Below are positions 23,704 through 32,092 of a DNA stretch of 41,265 nucleotides, piece after piece. This DNA comes from Sphingomonas phyllosphaerae. Its GTDB lineage: Bacteria > Pseudomonadota > Alphaproteobacteria > Sphingomonadales > Sphingomonadaceae. The stretch spans positions 1 through 41,265 of the forward strand of contig NZ_JAPYKH010000026.1 of assembly GCF_029623345.1 (NCBI RefSeq), written 5' to 3'. The number at the start of each line of letters is the position of its first letter. The stretch's first letter is position 1. Under the pieces are notes generated by a model. That model searched no databases and had not been told where the DNA came from. It was given only the letters and a program-made list of their open reading frames with translations. The position numbers were made by a program, and so were the translations under genes.

Positions 23704-25125
23704 ATGTCGCACAAAGGAAAGACGCATCGACAGCCCGACAGCAGCAACCTCTTCGCTCGTCTGGGTCCCATCACCTACCGCCGACCAGACGAACTGGTCG
23801 CGTACAAGCGCAACGCGCGCAAACACCCCGAACGCCAGCTCGTCGCGCTCGCCGCATCGATGCGCGAGTATGGCTTCAACGTGCCCGTGCTCATCGCGAG
23901 TGACGGAGAGATCATTGCGGGTCACGCCCGGGTGGAAGCCGCCAAGCGGGTGGGCTTGAGCGAGATCCCGACGATCTCGGCGGATCACCTCTCGCCGGCG
24001 CAGGTCAAGGCGTACCGGCTCGCCGACAACCGCCTGCCCGAACTGGCGACGTGGGACCTCGACGCGCTCGCCGCCGAGCTCGAGGAGATCATCGCACTCG
24101 ACGAGATCGAGATCGAGAGCCTCGGCTGGTCGACTGCGGAGATGGACGTGCTGCTGACGGCGCAAGCCGAGATCGACGGTGACAATGATCCCGCCGACGC
24201 GATCCCCGAGACGCCGTTGCAACCTGTTGCAAAGTCGGGCGACCTGTGGATCCTCGGACGCCATCGGCTGCTCTGCGGCTCGGCCCTCGAAGCAGCGTCG
24301 TGGCAGCGCCTGTTGGGCGATCAGCAGGCTGGCATGATCTTCACCGATCCGCCCTTCAACGTGAAGGTGAACGGCCATGTCAGTGGCTTGGGCAAAGCCA
24401 AGCACCAGGAGTTCGCACAGGCGTCAGGCGAGATGACGCAGGCCGAGTTCACGGCCTTCCTCACCGACTATCTCGCCGCGATGCTGCCGCATGTGCGCGA
24501 CGGCGGCGTGGTCGACATCTGCATGGACTGGCGACACTTGCGCGAGCTGCTCGCGTCCATCGACAACAACAAGCTGACGATGCTCAACCTGTGCTGCTGG
24601 GCCAAGTCCAACGGGGGAATGGGCTCGCTATACCGCTCAAAATATGAGTTGGTGGCCATCACCAAGGTAGGGCGTGCGCCGCACATTAACAACGTCGAAC
24701 TCGGCGCCAACGGTCGTTATCGCACCAACGTGTGGGAATATGCCGGCGCCAACAGCTTCGGTGCCAGTCGCGACCGTGATCTCGCCGACCATCCCACCGT
24801 CAAGCCCATCGCGCTGGTGGCCGACGCGATCCGCGACGTGACCCATGTCGGCGACATCGTGCTCGACGCGTTCATGGGCTCGGGCACGACGCTGCTCGCG
24901 GCGGAGCGGACCGGCCGGGTTGGCTACGGCACCGAGATCGAGCCGCGCTACATCGACGTGGCGGTGCGGCGTTGGGAGGAGATGACCGGCGGCAGCGCCA
25001 CCCTCGACGGCGATGGACGCAGCTGGGCGCAGGTCGCAGCCGAACGGCGCGTCGATGCGCTCGTTGACGCCAACACGCGAGAGATGGTCCGCGAGCAGAT
25101 GGAGGTGAGCCATGTCGCCGCATGA
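23704..25125 (+). CDS. ParB-like domain / beta-class DNA methyltransferase fusion
   Basis: A 473-aa protein. Residues about 17-110 form a ParB/sulfiredoxin-like domain (LVAYKRNARKHPERQLVALAASMREYGF, then IIAGHARVEAAKRVGL and AYRLADNRLPE). The rest is an adenine-N6 or cytosine-N4 methyltransferase: catalytic DPPF at residues 215-218 comes first and the SAM site DAFMGSGTTLLAAERTGR from residue 388 comes last, the order of the beta class. The ATG at 23704 begins MSHKGKTHRQ. Such fusions are typical of prophages and islands, where they may protect DNA or modify it before packaging. Recognition site unknown. It overlaps the next gene by 14 bp. Confidence 0.9.
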   Translation: MSHKGKTHRQPDSSNLFARLGPITYRRPDELVAYKRNARKHPERQLVALAASMREYGFNVPVLIASDGEIIAGHARVEAAKRVGLSEIPTISADHLSPAQVKAYRLADNRLPELATWDLDALAAELEEIIALDEIEIESLGWSTAEMDVLLTAQAEIDGDNDPADAIPETPLQPVAKSGDLWILGRHRLLCGSALEAASWQRLLGDQQAGMIFTDPPFNVKVNGHVSGLGKAKHQEFAQASGEMTQAEFTAFLTDYLAAMLPHVRDGGVVDICMDWRHLRELLASIDNNKLTMLNLCCWAKSNGGMGSLYRSKYELVAITKVGRAPHINNVELGANGRYRTNVWEYAGANSFGASRDRDLADHPTVKPIALVADAIRDVTHVGDIVLDAFMGSGTTLLAAERTGRVGYGTEIEPRYIDVAVRRWEEMTGGSATLDGDGRSWAQVAAERRVDALVDANTREMVREQMEVSHVAA

Positions 25126-25639
25126 TCATCTGCCGCCGGCACGCCACCGCACCCGACCGGTTCCCAAGCCCGTCAGCGCGCCGCCACCGGCGCCCACGCC
25201 GAGCCCGCCGAGCCCGCCGAGCCCACCGCGGCAGGCCGACTATGACGTCGGCTACGGCAAGCCGCCGAAGGAACATCAATTCCAGAAGGGTCAGTCGGGC
25301 AATCCGAAGGGCCGCGCCAAGGGCTCCAAAAACCTCAACACGCTCGTGCGCGAGCTGCTCGACGAGCGCATCCCGATCAACACGCCGACGGGGCGGCGTC
25401 ACGTAGCGCGCATCGAGGTGCTGCTGCGCAAGCTCATCGAGGTGGCGGCGAAGGGCAACACCAAAGCGATGGAGCAGCTGCTGCGGCAGTATGCCGTCGC
25501 GCAAGCGGCCGTGGCAGCGCAGGCAGCAGCGGAGGACGCGCCGGCGCAGGACGTTAGCGAGGCCGACGCGGCGAGCCTCGCGCTGCTGCGCGAGCTGATG
25601 CTGGCGGAGCTGCAACCGGGTGAAGGAGGCACGTCATGA
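25112..25639 (+). CDS. DUF5681 domain-containing protein
   Basis: A 175-aa protein. The signature is YDVGYGKPPKEHQFQKGQSG followed by NPKGRAKGSKNLNTLVRELL, at about residues 44-80. The N-terminal 40 residues are Pro-rich and disordered, and the C-terminal part is helical and acidic. DUF5681 proteins often sit just before terminase large subunits, so this may act as a DNA-recognition (small terminase-like) partner; that is inference from position. It overlaps the methyltransferase before it and the terminase after it (ATGA). Confidence 0.82.
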   Translation: MSPHDHLPPARHRTRPVPKPVSAPPPAPTPSPPSPPSPPRQADYDVGYGKPPKEHQFQKGQSGNPKGRAKGSKNLNTLVRELLDERIPINTPTGRRHVARIEVLLRKLIEVAAKGNTKAMEQLLRQYAVAQAAVAAQAAAEDAPAQDVSEADAASLALLRELMLAELQPGEGGTS

Positions 25640-27129
25640 CCCTCCTTGAGCACAGTGCGCTGGCGGCGGCCCGCCGCCAGCGCCTCAGCCTCTTCCTCGT
25701 GAAAGCGTTCGAGACGCTGCACCCCGGCGAGCGGCCGCTCGACTGCGGCTGGTACATCCAGGCGATGTGCCATGCGCTCGAGCAGATGGAGCGCGGTGAG
25801 GAGCGGCGGCTGGTCATTACCGTGCCGCCGCGCCACCTGAAGTCGGTCACCGCCTCGGTGGCGTTTGTGGCATGGGCGCTGGGGCGCAACCCAGCGCTCA
25901 AGATCATGGTGGCGAGCTACAGCCAAGAGCTGTCGCGGCAGCACGCCACCCAGTGCCGCACGCTGCTTGAGGCGCGATGGTACCAGCAGCTCTTCCCCAA
26001 CACCCGCATCAGCGACGGCGGCAACCGCGCGCTCGAGGTCGTCACCACGCAGGGCGGTGTGCGCAAGGGTGTGTCGGTCGGCGGCTCGGTGACCGGCTTC
26101 GGTGCCGACCTCATCATCGTCGACGACTGCATGAAGGCGGACGAGGTCCGAAGCGTGGCGGCGCGAGACGAGGTGAAGGGCTGGTTCGGCAACACGCTGC
26201 TGACGCGCCTCAACGACAAGCAGCGCGGGCGTATCCTCTCGATCCAGCAGCGGCTGCACGAGGATGATCTGCCCGCGATGCTGCTCGAGCGCGGCTACCG
26301 CCACCTCAACCTGCCCGCGATCGCCGAGCGCGAGGAGGAGGTACCGATCGGTGTCGGGCGCGTGCATCGCCGCGTGGTGGGCGACCTGCTCAACCCGGTG
26401 CGCGAGGACAAGGTGGTACTGGATGAACTTCGCCGCGAGCTGGGACCGGCAGTGTTCTCGGCGCAGTACCAGCAGAACCCGGTCGTGCCCGAAGGCAATT
26501 CGATCCGCATGGAGTGGTTCAAGACCTTCGACGAGACGCCTGCGCGGACATGGTTCACGAAGGTCGTACAGAGCTGGGACACGGGCATGAGCGCCGCGCC
26601 GACGAGCGACTTCTCGGTCTGCACCACATGGGGCTTCAGGGAGGATCGGTGGTACCTGCTCGATGTCTTTCGGCAGCGTCTCGACTTTCCAGACCTGCGC
26701 GATGCCGTGATGCGGCTGTGGCGCACCTGGAAGCCCGACCGCGTGCTCATCGAGAAGGCGGGATCCGGTATCCCGCTCGGCCATGAAATCCGCCTACGCG
26801 GCCAGTTCCGCCCGATGATGTGTAACGTGTCCGTCGACAAGGAGACGCGCTTCACCGGCTGCTTCGGTGAGATCGAGGCGGGACACATCCTGCTCCCGAC
26901 TGAGGCGCCGTGGCTCGAGACCTTCCGGCAGGAGCTACGCGCCTTTCCGCTGGGGAAGCACGACGACCAGGTCGACAGCATGAGCCAGTTCATCAACCAT
27001 CAGAAGATCCATTGGCGCTGGGTCGTGACGGAATATGGCGCCAGCGGCCGCCCCATTCGTCAGGAGCATCGCCATCGTCCGTGGGACGGCAGTACGACGA
27101 GCCGACTTGATCCGCCGCGTCCACGCTGA
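25636..27129 (+). CDS. Phage terminase large subunit
   Basis: A 497-aa DNA-packaging motor with ATPase and nuclease domains. The ATPase part has a degenerate Walker A, VPPRHLKS (residues 63-70), and Walker B LIIVDD (159-164). The coupling region LSIQQRLHEDDL follows. The RNase-H-like nuclease has acidic residues Asp315 (QSWDTG), Glu373 (VLIEKAGSG) and Asp444/Asp447 (HDDQVDS). Length is normal and the frame is intact. No portal, capsid or tail genes follow; a terminator stem comes directly after. It would be the only clear virion-related gene in the region. Confidence 0.9.
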   Translation: MTLLEHSALAAARRQRLSLFLVKAFETLHPGERPLDCGWYIQAMCHALEQMERGEERRLVITVPPRHLKSVTASVAFVAWALGRNPALKIMVASYSQELSRQHATQCRTLLEARWYQQLFPNTRISDGGNRALEVVTTQGGVRKGVSVGGSVTGFGADLIIVDDCMKADEVRSVAARDEVKGWFGNTLLTRLNDKQRGRILSIQQRLHEDDLPAMLLERGYRHLNLPAIAEREEEVPIGVGRVHRRVVGDLLNPVREDKVVLDELRRELGPAVFSAQYQQNPVVPEGNSIRMEWFKTFDETPARTWFTKVVQSWDTGMSAAPTSDFSVCTTWGFREDRWYLLDVFRQRLDFPDLRDAVMRLWRTWKPDRVLIEKAGSGIPLGHEIRLRGQFRPMMCNVSVDKETRFTGCFGEIEAGHILLPTEAPWLETFRQELRAFPLGKHDDQVDSMSQFINHQKIHWRWVVTEYGASGRPIRQEHRHRPWDGSTTSRLDPPRPR

Positions 27130-27137
27130 GGAGGGCA

Positions 27138-27171
27138 GAGGGGCCCGGTCGCATCAGCGACCGGGCCCCTC
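27138..27171 (+). terminator. Perfect 15-bp stem terminator after the terminase gene
   Basis: GAGGGGCCCGGTCGC and GCGACCGGGCCCCTC pair fully around a 4-nt ATCA loop, nine bases after the terminase stop. It could also act on the convergent lipoprotein gene. The T-tract is poor. Confidence 0.75.
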
Positions 27172-27190
27172 TCGCATGTGCTGCGCGACA

Positions 27191-27487
27191 TCAGGCGGGG
27201 GGAGCATCGCTACACCGCATCACCGCCTGATACTGGAGGATGTGGGTACCGAGCTTGTTGTCGGCGCGCCGGGTGGTGAGCGAGGCGAACTCGAGACCAT
27301 GCGGGCAGCGCATGCGCTCGGTCAGGCGCCGGCGTACCTCGTCCTCGCTGTCGGTCTTCATGAACCCGGTCATCGACACGCCCTGCTTGTCGCCGATCAT
27401 GGTCGGGACCGGAAAGTCCCACGGTGTGGCGGCACAGCCGCTCAGGAGCGCGCCAAGCGCGAGCGCGGCGGCTCCCGCCCGCCTCAT
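27191..27487 (-). CDS. Small hypothetical lipoprotein, 98 aa
   Basis: The N-terminus MRRAGAAALALGALLSGCAA has a lipobox LLSGC with Cys18 as the lipidation site. The mature part begins TPWDFPVPTMIGDKQGVSMTGF and carries two further cysteines (MRCPHGLEF and AVMRCSD) that could pair. No family recognised. Its ATG overlaps the stop of the upstream membrane-protein gene by 4 bp, so the two are translated together. Confidence 0.72.
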   Translation of the reverse strand: MRRAGAAALALGALLSGCAATPWDFPVPTMIGDKQGVSMTGFMKTDSEDEVRRRLTERMRCPHGLEFASLTTRRADNKLGTHILQYQAVMRCSDAPPA

Positions 27488-27996
27488 GCCGTCACCTCAG
27501 TGTCGCTGCGGCGTAGGTAGCGCACAAGCGTCGTCACGCCGATGATGAGCGCCAGGAGCACGACGCTGCCGACCAGCCCCAGGCCGATGCAGAGTGGCAC
27601 GAGCAGCAGGACGATCAAGACGGTGGCGAGCTGCTTGCGCAGCTGGCCGGGCGTGTACGTCTGGACGGCGGCGACCTGGCGCCGCAGCGCAGGATACTGG
27701 CGCTGGTGCACCACGCCCTTGCGGGTCGTACCGTCGCGCAGCACGAACTCGAACACGACCTTTGGCCCCTTGCCGAGGAGCACGCCGGCCGCAGCACCGA
27801 CGGGACCCAGCAGGAGGAAGCCGCCGGCCGCGCGCTTGCCCGCACCGCCCTCGGCTGTCACCTCGAGCGGGCGAACCTCGACGGGCACGAACTGGATCGC
27901 CTTCCACTCGTAGAGAGCGGTCACGTCGCGGCGGGTAACGCGCCCCTTGGTGAACTCGGCACCGACGTCGTCGATAAACAGGATGAACTGGGTCAT
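27484..27996 (-). CDS. Hypothetical membrane protein, 170 aa
   Basis: Unrecognised. The N-terminal soluble part (MTQFILFIDDVGAEFTKGRV) is followed by a Gly/Ala-rich hydrophobic patch (AAGGFLLLGPVGAAAGVLLG, about 73-92). A two-segment C-terminal membrane region follows (LATVLIVLLLVPLCIGLGLV and VVLLALIIGVTTLV, about 123-160). The FEFVLRDGTTRKGVVHQRQY stretch looks like a small beta-domain. Start ATG 27996. It faces away from the XRE gene across a 134-bp gap and is co-transcribed with the lipoprotein. Confidence 0.7.
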   Translation of the reverse strand: MTQFILFIDDVGAEFTKGRVTRRDVTALYEWKAIQFVPVEVRPLEVTAEGGAGKRAAGGFLLLGPVGAAAGVLLGKGPKVVFEFVLRDGTTRKGVVHQRQYPALRRQVAAVQTYTPGQLRKQLATVLIVLLLVPLCIGLGLVGSVVLLALIIGVTTLVRYLRRSDTEVTA

Positions 27997-28130
27997 GACA
28001 CTCCCTGCTGCCGTCGACCTGTGTGTCGACGATCAGTGACCGACGTCATGCTCGACACGGGCGTCAAATCAACTGGAATGTCTCTCATCGTCTGTAGATC
28101 GTTCGTCGACATCGCGCTCTTCAGACCTTC

Positions 28131-28334
28131 GTGGACGTCCGCCAGCGCCTCTCCGCCAATCTGCGTCGCCTGCGGCTCGAACAGGGCTGGAGCCAGGAGG
28201 ATTATGCCGACCGTGCCGGCGTTCACCGCACCTATGTGAGCGACATCGAGCGCGGCGCGCGCAACCCGACGATCACGGTCGTCGAGAAGCTCGCTGCGCC
28301 CTTCACGCTCACGGCGAGCGACCTGCTCGGCTGA
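28131..28334 (+). CDS. XRE-family helix-turn-helix regulator, 67 aa
   Basis: A minimal Cro/CI-type DNA-binding protein consisting only of the five-helix domain: ANLRRLRLEQGWSQEDYADRAGVHRTYVSDIERGARNPTI-like HTH across residues 9-48, then TVVEKLAAPFTLTASDLL. The GTG at 28131 has no Shine-Dalgarno, so the start is uncertain. It may control the divergent membrane/lipoprotein pair. GTCGAC occurs three times in the space between (28013, 28025, 28105). Confidence 0.82.
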   Translation: MDVRQRLSANLRRLRLEQGWSQEDYADRAGVHRTYVSDIERGARNPTITVVEKLAAPFTLTASDLLG

Positions 28335-28406
28335 CCCCCGCGGCTGAAAGCTGCGGCTCGACTTCTGCGCGCACCCACGGCTCTGTCGCCACGCAGGAGG
28401 GCGCGC

Positions 28407-28586
28407 GTGAACGACGATCTGATCCGCAGCTATATGACGGCTGCCGGGATGCTGATGGAGGATGTTTCGGCCAAGGTCGTGCTCGATCCTCTGGCACCGG
28501 AGCGCGTCGGTGACCTGCGCCGCCTAGTAAATGAACTCACGACCATCGCGGATGTTGTAGACGCCGTCAGGCGAAGTGATGGTTAA
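28407..28586 (+). CDS. Small hypothetical protein, 59 aa
   Basis: Starts at GTG 28407 eight bases after CAGGAGGG, a strong ribosome site. It encodes an acidic helical peptide, beginning with NDDLIRSYMTAAGMLMEDVS after the initiator and ending ADVVDAVRRSDG. No family recognised. It lies between the XRE and MucR-like regulators on the same strand. Confidence 0.5.
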   Translation: MNDDLIRSYMTAAGMLMEDVSAKVVLDPLAPERVGDLRRLVNELTTIADVVDAVRRSDG

Positions 28587-28678
28587 CACTCGCTCCTGAT
28601 CTGATACGGCCTGGTGCAAGCTGGCCCAAGTTGTCCGTGACCGACCAGCAGTGCGCGTGCTACGACGAAGGAATGGCG

Positions 28679-29236
28679 ATGAGTTCGGATAACGAGATGA
28701 GCGGCGAAGAACAGAATGACACCGTCGGCCTGGCCGCCGCGGTGACGATGGCGTGGCTCGCCAACCCGCACACGCGCGTGAGCGCCAGCGACGTGCCGGC
28801 TATGTTACAGTCGATGCATGAGGCAGTCCTGTCGCTGACGGCGCCGACATCTGAGCAGGCCGTGCCGGCGACGTCCGAGCACACACCCGCGGTGTCGGTG
28901 CGCAAGTCGCTCGCCAACCGGGACCGCATCATCAGCATGATCGACGGCAAGCCTTACGCCAGCTTGAAGCGCCACCTCACCGCTCACGGGCTCACGCCGG
29001 ACGAATACCGCGCGCGCTTCGGCCTCAAGGCCGACTATCCGATGGTGGCGCCGGGCTACAGCGAGGGCCGCCGCGCGCTCGCCAAGCAGATCGGTCTCGG
29101 TCGCAAGGCGGTGACCGCTGTCGAGGAGGCGGGCGCCGCCGTCGAGCAGGTGGCCGAGGAGGTCGTCGCCAAGGCGGGGAAGCGCGGCAAGGCCGCGCTG
29201 GCGTCAGCGCGCAAGACGCTGGGCATCCGCTCCTAG
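28679..29236 (+). CDS. MucR/Ros-family transcriptional regulator without zinc-finger cysteines
   Basis: A 185-aa alphaproteobacterial regulator. Residues 15-50 match the MucR N-terminus (AAAVTMAWLANPHTRVSASDVPAML), and the DNA-binding core is GKPYASLKRHLTAHGLTPDEYRARFGLKADYPMVAPGYSEGRRALAKQIGLGRKA-like. The segment that normally reads CLEC or CLED reads SMID, so the first metal-ligand cysteine is replaced by Ser while the second position is Asp. Some rhizobial family members also lack the cysteine and still bind DNA. The C-terminal extension is Ala/Lys-rich. ATG 28679 has AAGGA at good spacing; ATG 28673 is too close to it. Confidence 0.88.
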   Translation: MSSDNEMSGEEQNDTVGLAAAVTMAWLANPHTRVSASDVPAMLQSMHEAVLSLTAPTSEQAVPATSEHTPAVSVRKSLANRDRIISMIDGKPYASLKRHLTAHGLTPDEYRARFGLKADYPMVAPGYSEGRRALAKQIGLGRKAVTAVEEAGAAVEQVAEEVVAKAGKRGKAALASARKTLGIRS

Positions 29237-29238
29237 GC

Positions 29239-30915
29239 TCACCGCGTGCCGGCGCCTGCGGGCGTCGGCAGCAGCCGCGCCTCCTGCGTGTGCCAACTCG
29301 CATCCACGCCGCTGGTAGCAGTGAGCGTGGCCGCGCTGACGCCGGCGCGCAGCCGCCCGGCGAGGATCGCCTGGGTGACGCTGGGCGCCAGGAAGGCGAG
29401 CCGCAGCACCCGCGTGACATAGGAAGCGGTGAGGCCTTCGCGCGTGGCCAGCCGCGTGATGTCGATCTGGCCGCCGCGCAATTCCTTCCACCAGGCGCGC
29501 GCGAGCAGCAGCTGGCGTGTTAGCGAGGCGTCGACCGTGGCAGTGCTGGCGCTGCCGTCGCGCTGCACCAGCCGCATCGCGGTGCCCGAGCGGGTGAGGC
29601 GTACCTCGGCGGTTAGCGTCAGCTGGGCCGGAGCGTCCTCGTGCTGCTCGCAGCCTAGTAGCGTGGCGACCGCGTCGTTGCGGCAGTCGACGTGCACTCG
29701 CGCATCCGCGATGCGCACTTGCGCGACCAGCGCTTCGATGCTGCTCGGACACAGGCGGCGCAATTTGGCGGCGATGTCGCCGCAGCGCTCCGCCAGGCTC
29801 GCGAAGCGGTCGGCTGGTACATCAAGCCACGCCGCAGCAGTGAGTGCGAGCGGGTCGTCGAACTGGGTCGCCAGCCGCTCGGCGACAACGCGCTCGATCT
29901 CGCGCGCGGGGACGCGCAGGCCTGTGCCGCTGGCGCCGGTGTGGAGCGCCCGGCTGACATAGTAGCGGTAGCGTGCCTTGCCCTTGGTCGCGTGCGTCGC
30001 CACCAGCGGCTCGCCTGCGTCGTCCAGGATCATGCCGGCGAGCAGGCTGGGGTTGCTGGCGCGCGGTGCGCTGCGATTGCCCTGTACGTGGTCGGAGAGC
30101 ATCGCCTGCACCCGCGCGAAGGTGTCAGCGGGGATGATGGCAGGATGCGTGCCCGGGTAGCTCTTGTCGCCGTGCGCGATGCGGCCGTCATAGGTGACCC
30201 GCCGCAGCATCAGGTACAGCGCGCCGCGCGAGAACCAGCCGCCACCGAGCGGCTTACCGCCGGCGGTCGCGCGCGCGGGCACGCGGATGCCGTGCTGCTT
30301 CAGCTCGGCCTCGAGCAGCCGCACGGTGCCGAGCGCAAGGTAGCGCGCGAAGATGTGGCGCACGAGCGCGGCATGCTCCTCCACCACCGCCAGGCTGCGA
30401 CCGTCCGGCCGGTAGCCGAGCGGCGGTGTGCCGCCCATCCACATGCCGCGTGCCTTGCTGGCCGCGATCTTGTCGCGGATGCGCTCGGCGGTGACCTCGC
30501 GCTCGAACTGCGCGAAGGACAGCAGCATGTTAAGCGTGAGCCGGCCCATGCTGGTGGTGGTGTTGAACGACTGCGTCACCGAGACGAAGCTGGTGTTAGC
30601 GCGGTCGAACGCCTCCACCAGCTTGGCAAAGTCGAGCAGCGAACGGGTAAGACGGTCGACCTTGTAGACAACGATGATGTCGATGCGACCCGCGGCGACG
30701 TCGGCGAGCAGACGCTGCAGCGCGGGGCGCTCGAGCGTGCCGCCCGAGAGCCCGCCGTCGTCGTAGCGCGTCTCGACCTCACACCAGCCGTGTGAGGCCT
30801 GCGAGAGGATGTAGGCCGAGCAGGCCTCATGCTGCGCGTCGAGGCTGTTGAAGCTCTGCTCCAGCCCCTCATCGCTCGACTTGCGGGTGTAGATGGCACA
30901 GCGCAGCGCGGTCAT
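29239..30915 (-). CDS. Large serine recombinase (resolvase/invertase family)
   Basis: A 558-aa site-specific recombinase. The catalytic N-terminus is CAIYTRKSSDEGLEQSFNSL, with Arg11 and nucleophile Ser13, followed by DDGGLSGGTLERPALQRLL, IDIIVVYKVDRLTRSLLDF and the arginine-rich helix FEREVTAERIRDKIAASKARGMWMGG. A recombinase domain (PLGYRPDGRSL through ARYLALGTVRLLEAELKQHGIRVP) and a zinc-ribbon-like region lacking obvious Cys pairs follow. The ATG at 30915 overlaps the DUF2924 stop (ATGA). Together with DUF2924 and DUF3489 it forms a module I recall from many sphingomonad genomes. It could move the surrounding element; target site unknown. Confidence 0.93.
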   Translation of the reverse strand: MTALRCAIYTRKSSDEGLEQSFNSLDAQHEACSAYILSQASHGWCEVETRYDDGGLSGGTLERPALQRLLADVAAGRIDIIVVYKVDRLTRSLLDFAKLVEAFDRANTSFVSVTQSFNTTTSMGRLTLNMLLSFAQFEREVTAERIRDKIAASKARGMWMGGTPPLGYRPDGRSLAVVEEHAALVRHIFARYLALGTVRLLEAELKQHGIRVPARATAGGKPLGGGWFSRGALYLMLRRVTYDGRIAHGDKSYPGTHPAIIPADTFARVQAMLSDHVQGNRSAPRASNPSLLAGMILDDAGEPLVATHATKGKARYRYYVSRALHTGASGTGLRVPAREIERVVAERLATQFDDPLALTAAAWLDVPADRFASLAERCGDIAAKLRRLCPSSIEALVAQVRIADARVHVDCRNDAVATLLGCEQHEDAPAQLTLTAEVRLTRSGTAMRLVQRDGSASTATVDASLTRQLLLARAWWKELRGGQIDITRLATREGLTASYVTRVLRLAFLAPSVTQAILAGRLRAGVSAATLTATSGVDASWHTQEARLLPTPAGAGTR

Positions 30916-31319
30916 GCCGCCACCTTCTTCTTGAGCCCGAAGAACGCCGGCCCCGACCAGCGCGTGCCCGTGATCGCGCGCGCGACCTCGCTCAGCGAAC
31001 GCCACTCGCGACCATCCCAGCGCACCACCTGATCCTCGCCGACGGTCACGACATGCAGGCGGCCCTGCCACTCGCGCGCCAGCCGCATGCCGGCGGACGG
31101 TCGTGCCGTCCTGGTGTGTCCGCGGCTGCGCTGGTCGAGCTCGCGTGTGGTCTCGCGCGAGAGGCCGCCTTGCGCTCGCGCCTGCAGCTCCCAGGCGAGC
31201 GCGAGCCGCAGCAGTTTGGGGCTGACCTTCGGCACCGCGCTGCCGGTCACCTCGGTCCAGCGCTGGCGCAGTTCGCTGGAGGACAGTGCCTCCAGCGCCG
31301 CGATCTGATCGTCCGCCAT
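30912..31319 (-). CDS. DUF2924 domain-containing protein
   Basis: A 135-aa protein. It starts MADDQIAALEALSSSELRQRWTEVTG, then LLRLALAWELQARAQGGL, and ends with LVREWQGRLHVVTV-like sequence, GREWRSLSEVARAITGTRWSGPAFFGLK, the DUF2924 signature. The end motif resembles that of DNA-associated proteins of the same family. Function unknown; it nearly always precedes a serine recombinase, so a recombination accessory role is likely. It starts 2 bp after the DUF3489 stop and overlaps the recombinase. Confidence 0.9.
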   Translation of the reverse strand: MADDQIAALEALSSSELRQRWTEVTGSAVPKVSPKLLRLALAWELQARAQGGLSRETTRELDQRSRGHTRTARPSAGMRLAREWQGRLHVVTVGEDQVVRWDGREWRSLSEVARAITGTRWSGPAFFGLKKKVAA

Positions 31320-31321
31320 CG

Positions 31322-31825
31322 TCAGCGGCTCCGCACGATGCGGTAGCAGGTGAGCTCGTCGCGGCGGGCGCGCTCGATGGCGTGACCCTTCTTGCGTAGG
31401 CCCGTCAGCGCGGCACGGGTGGTGTGCGGCAGCCAGCCCGTCGCGGCGATGAGGTCCGGCAGCGTCGCGCCCTCGTCGCGCTCGAGCAGCGCCACCACCG
31501 TCGACACCTTCGTGCGCGGCGTGGCGGCATCGGTGTCGCTCGCAACGTCGCTGACTGCGGCGCCGTCACCATCGTTGGCGTTGATGGCGGCGAGGCCTGC
31601 TGTCGTGATGAAGACGCCGACGCGGCGGTCGTCATCCTGTCGCGCGATCTCGGCCGCGACACGCGCTTCCTGCTCGGCAACGAGGCCCTGGCGCAGCAGC
31701 GCCGCGATCGCCTTGATCGTCCGCGCCGTGCCGGCGAGCGCCTCGGGGAGGGGGAACAGGCTGCCGCTGTCGCGCTGTGCGGCATGGGCGAGCAGGAGCG
31801 TGTGGGTGTCGGTGAGCTTTGGCAT
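31322..31825 (-). CDS. DUF3489 domain-containing protein
   Basis: A 167-aa protein. The C-terminal winged-helix-like DUF3489 region is TKVSTVVALLERDEGATLPDLIAATGWLPHTTRAALTGLRKKGHAIER (about residues 105-152), preceded by a first helical domain (LTDTHTLLLAHAAQRDSGSLFPL, TIKAIAALLRQGLV). It is probably a DNA-binding regulator. First gene of the DUF3489-DUF2924-recombinase operon. The 267 bp upstream (31826-32092) holds no other gene. Confidence 0.9.
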   Translation of the reverse strand: MPKLTDTHTLLLAHAAQRDSGSLFPLPEALAGTARTIKAIAALLRQGLVAEQEARVAAEIARQDDDRRVGVFITTAGLAAINANDGDGAAVSDVASDTDAATPRTKVSTVVALLERDEGATLPDLIAATGWLPHTTRAALTGLRKKGHAIERARRDELTCYRIVRSR

Positions 31826-32092
31826 GGTGGGTCCTCGTTCTCGAGGAGAGCGGCGCCAGTGCCGCTCCCACCACCCACAGCCCCGGCGATCGTGTCGGCG
31901 GGGCAGCGACCCGGCCGCACCAGCGCCTGAGTCGAGCTGTGCTGTCGCTCTGGGTGCAGGTGAAGTCCAGCGGTTCGCGTGCTTTTGTTGAACGGTGAGG
32001 TTGGTAAGTTGCCAGCTGGCTCAACCGGCAATCAGACGTTGTGATTGGAGCGCGAGCAGGCTTACATCATCGTTCCTGAGTGAGAGGCTTAC

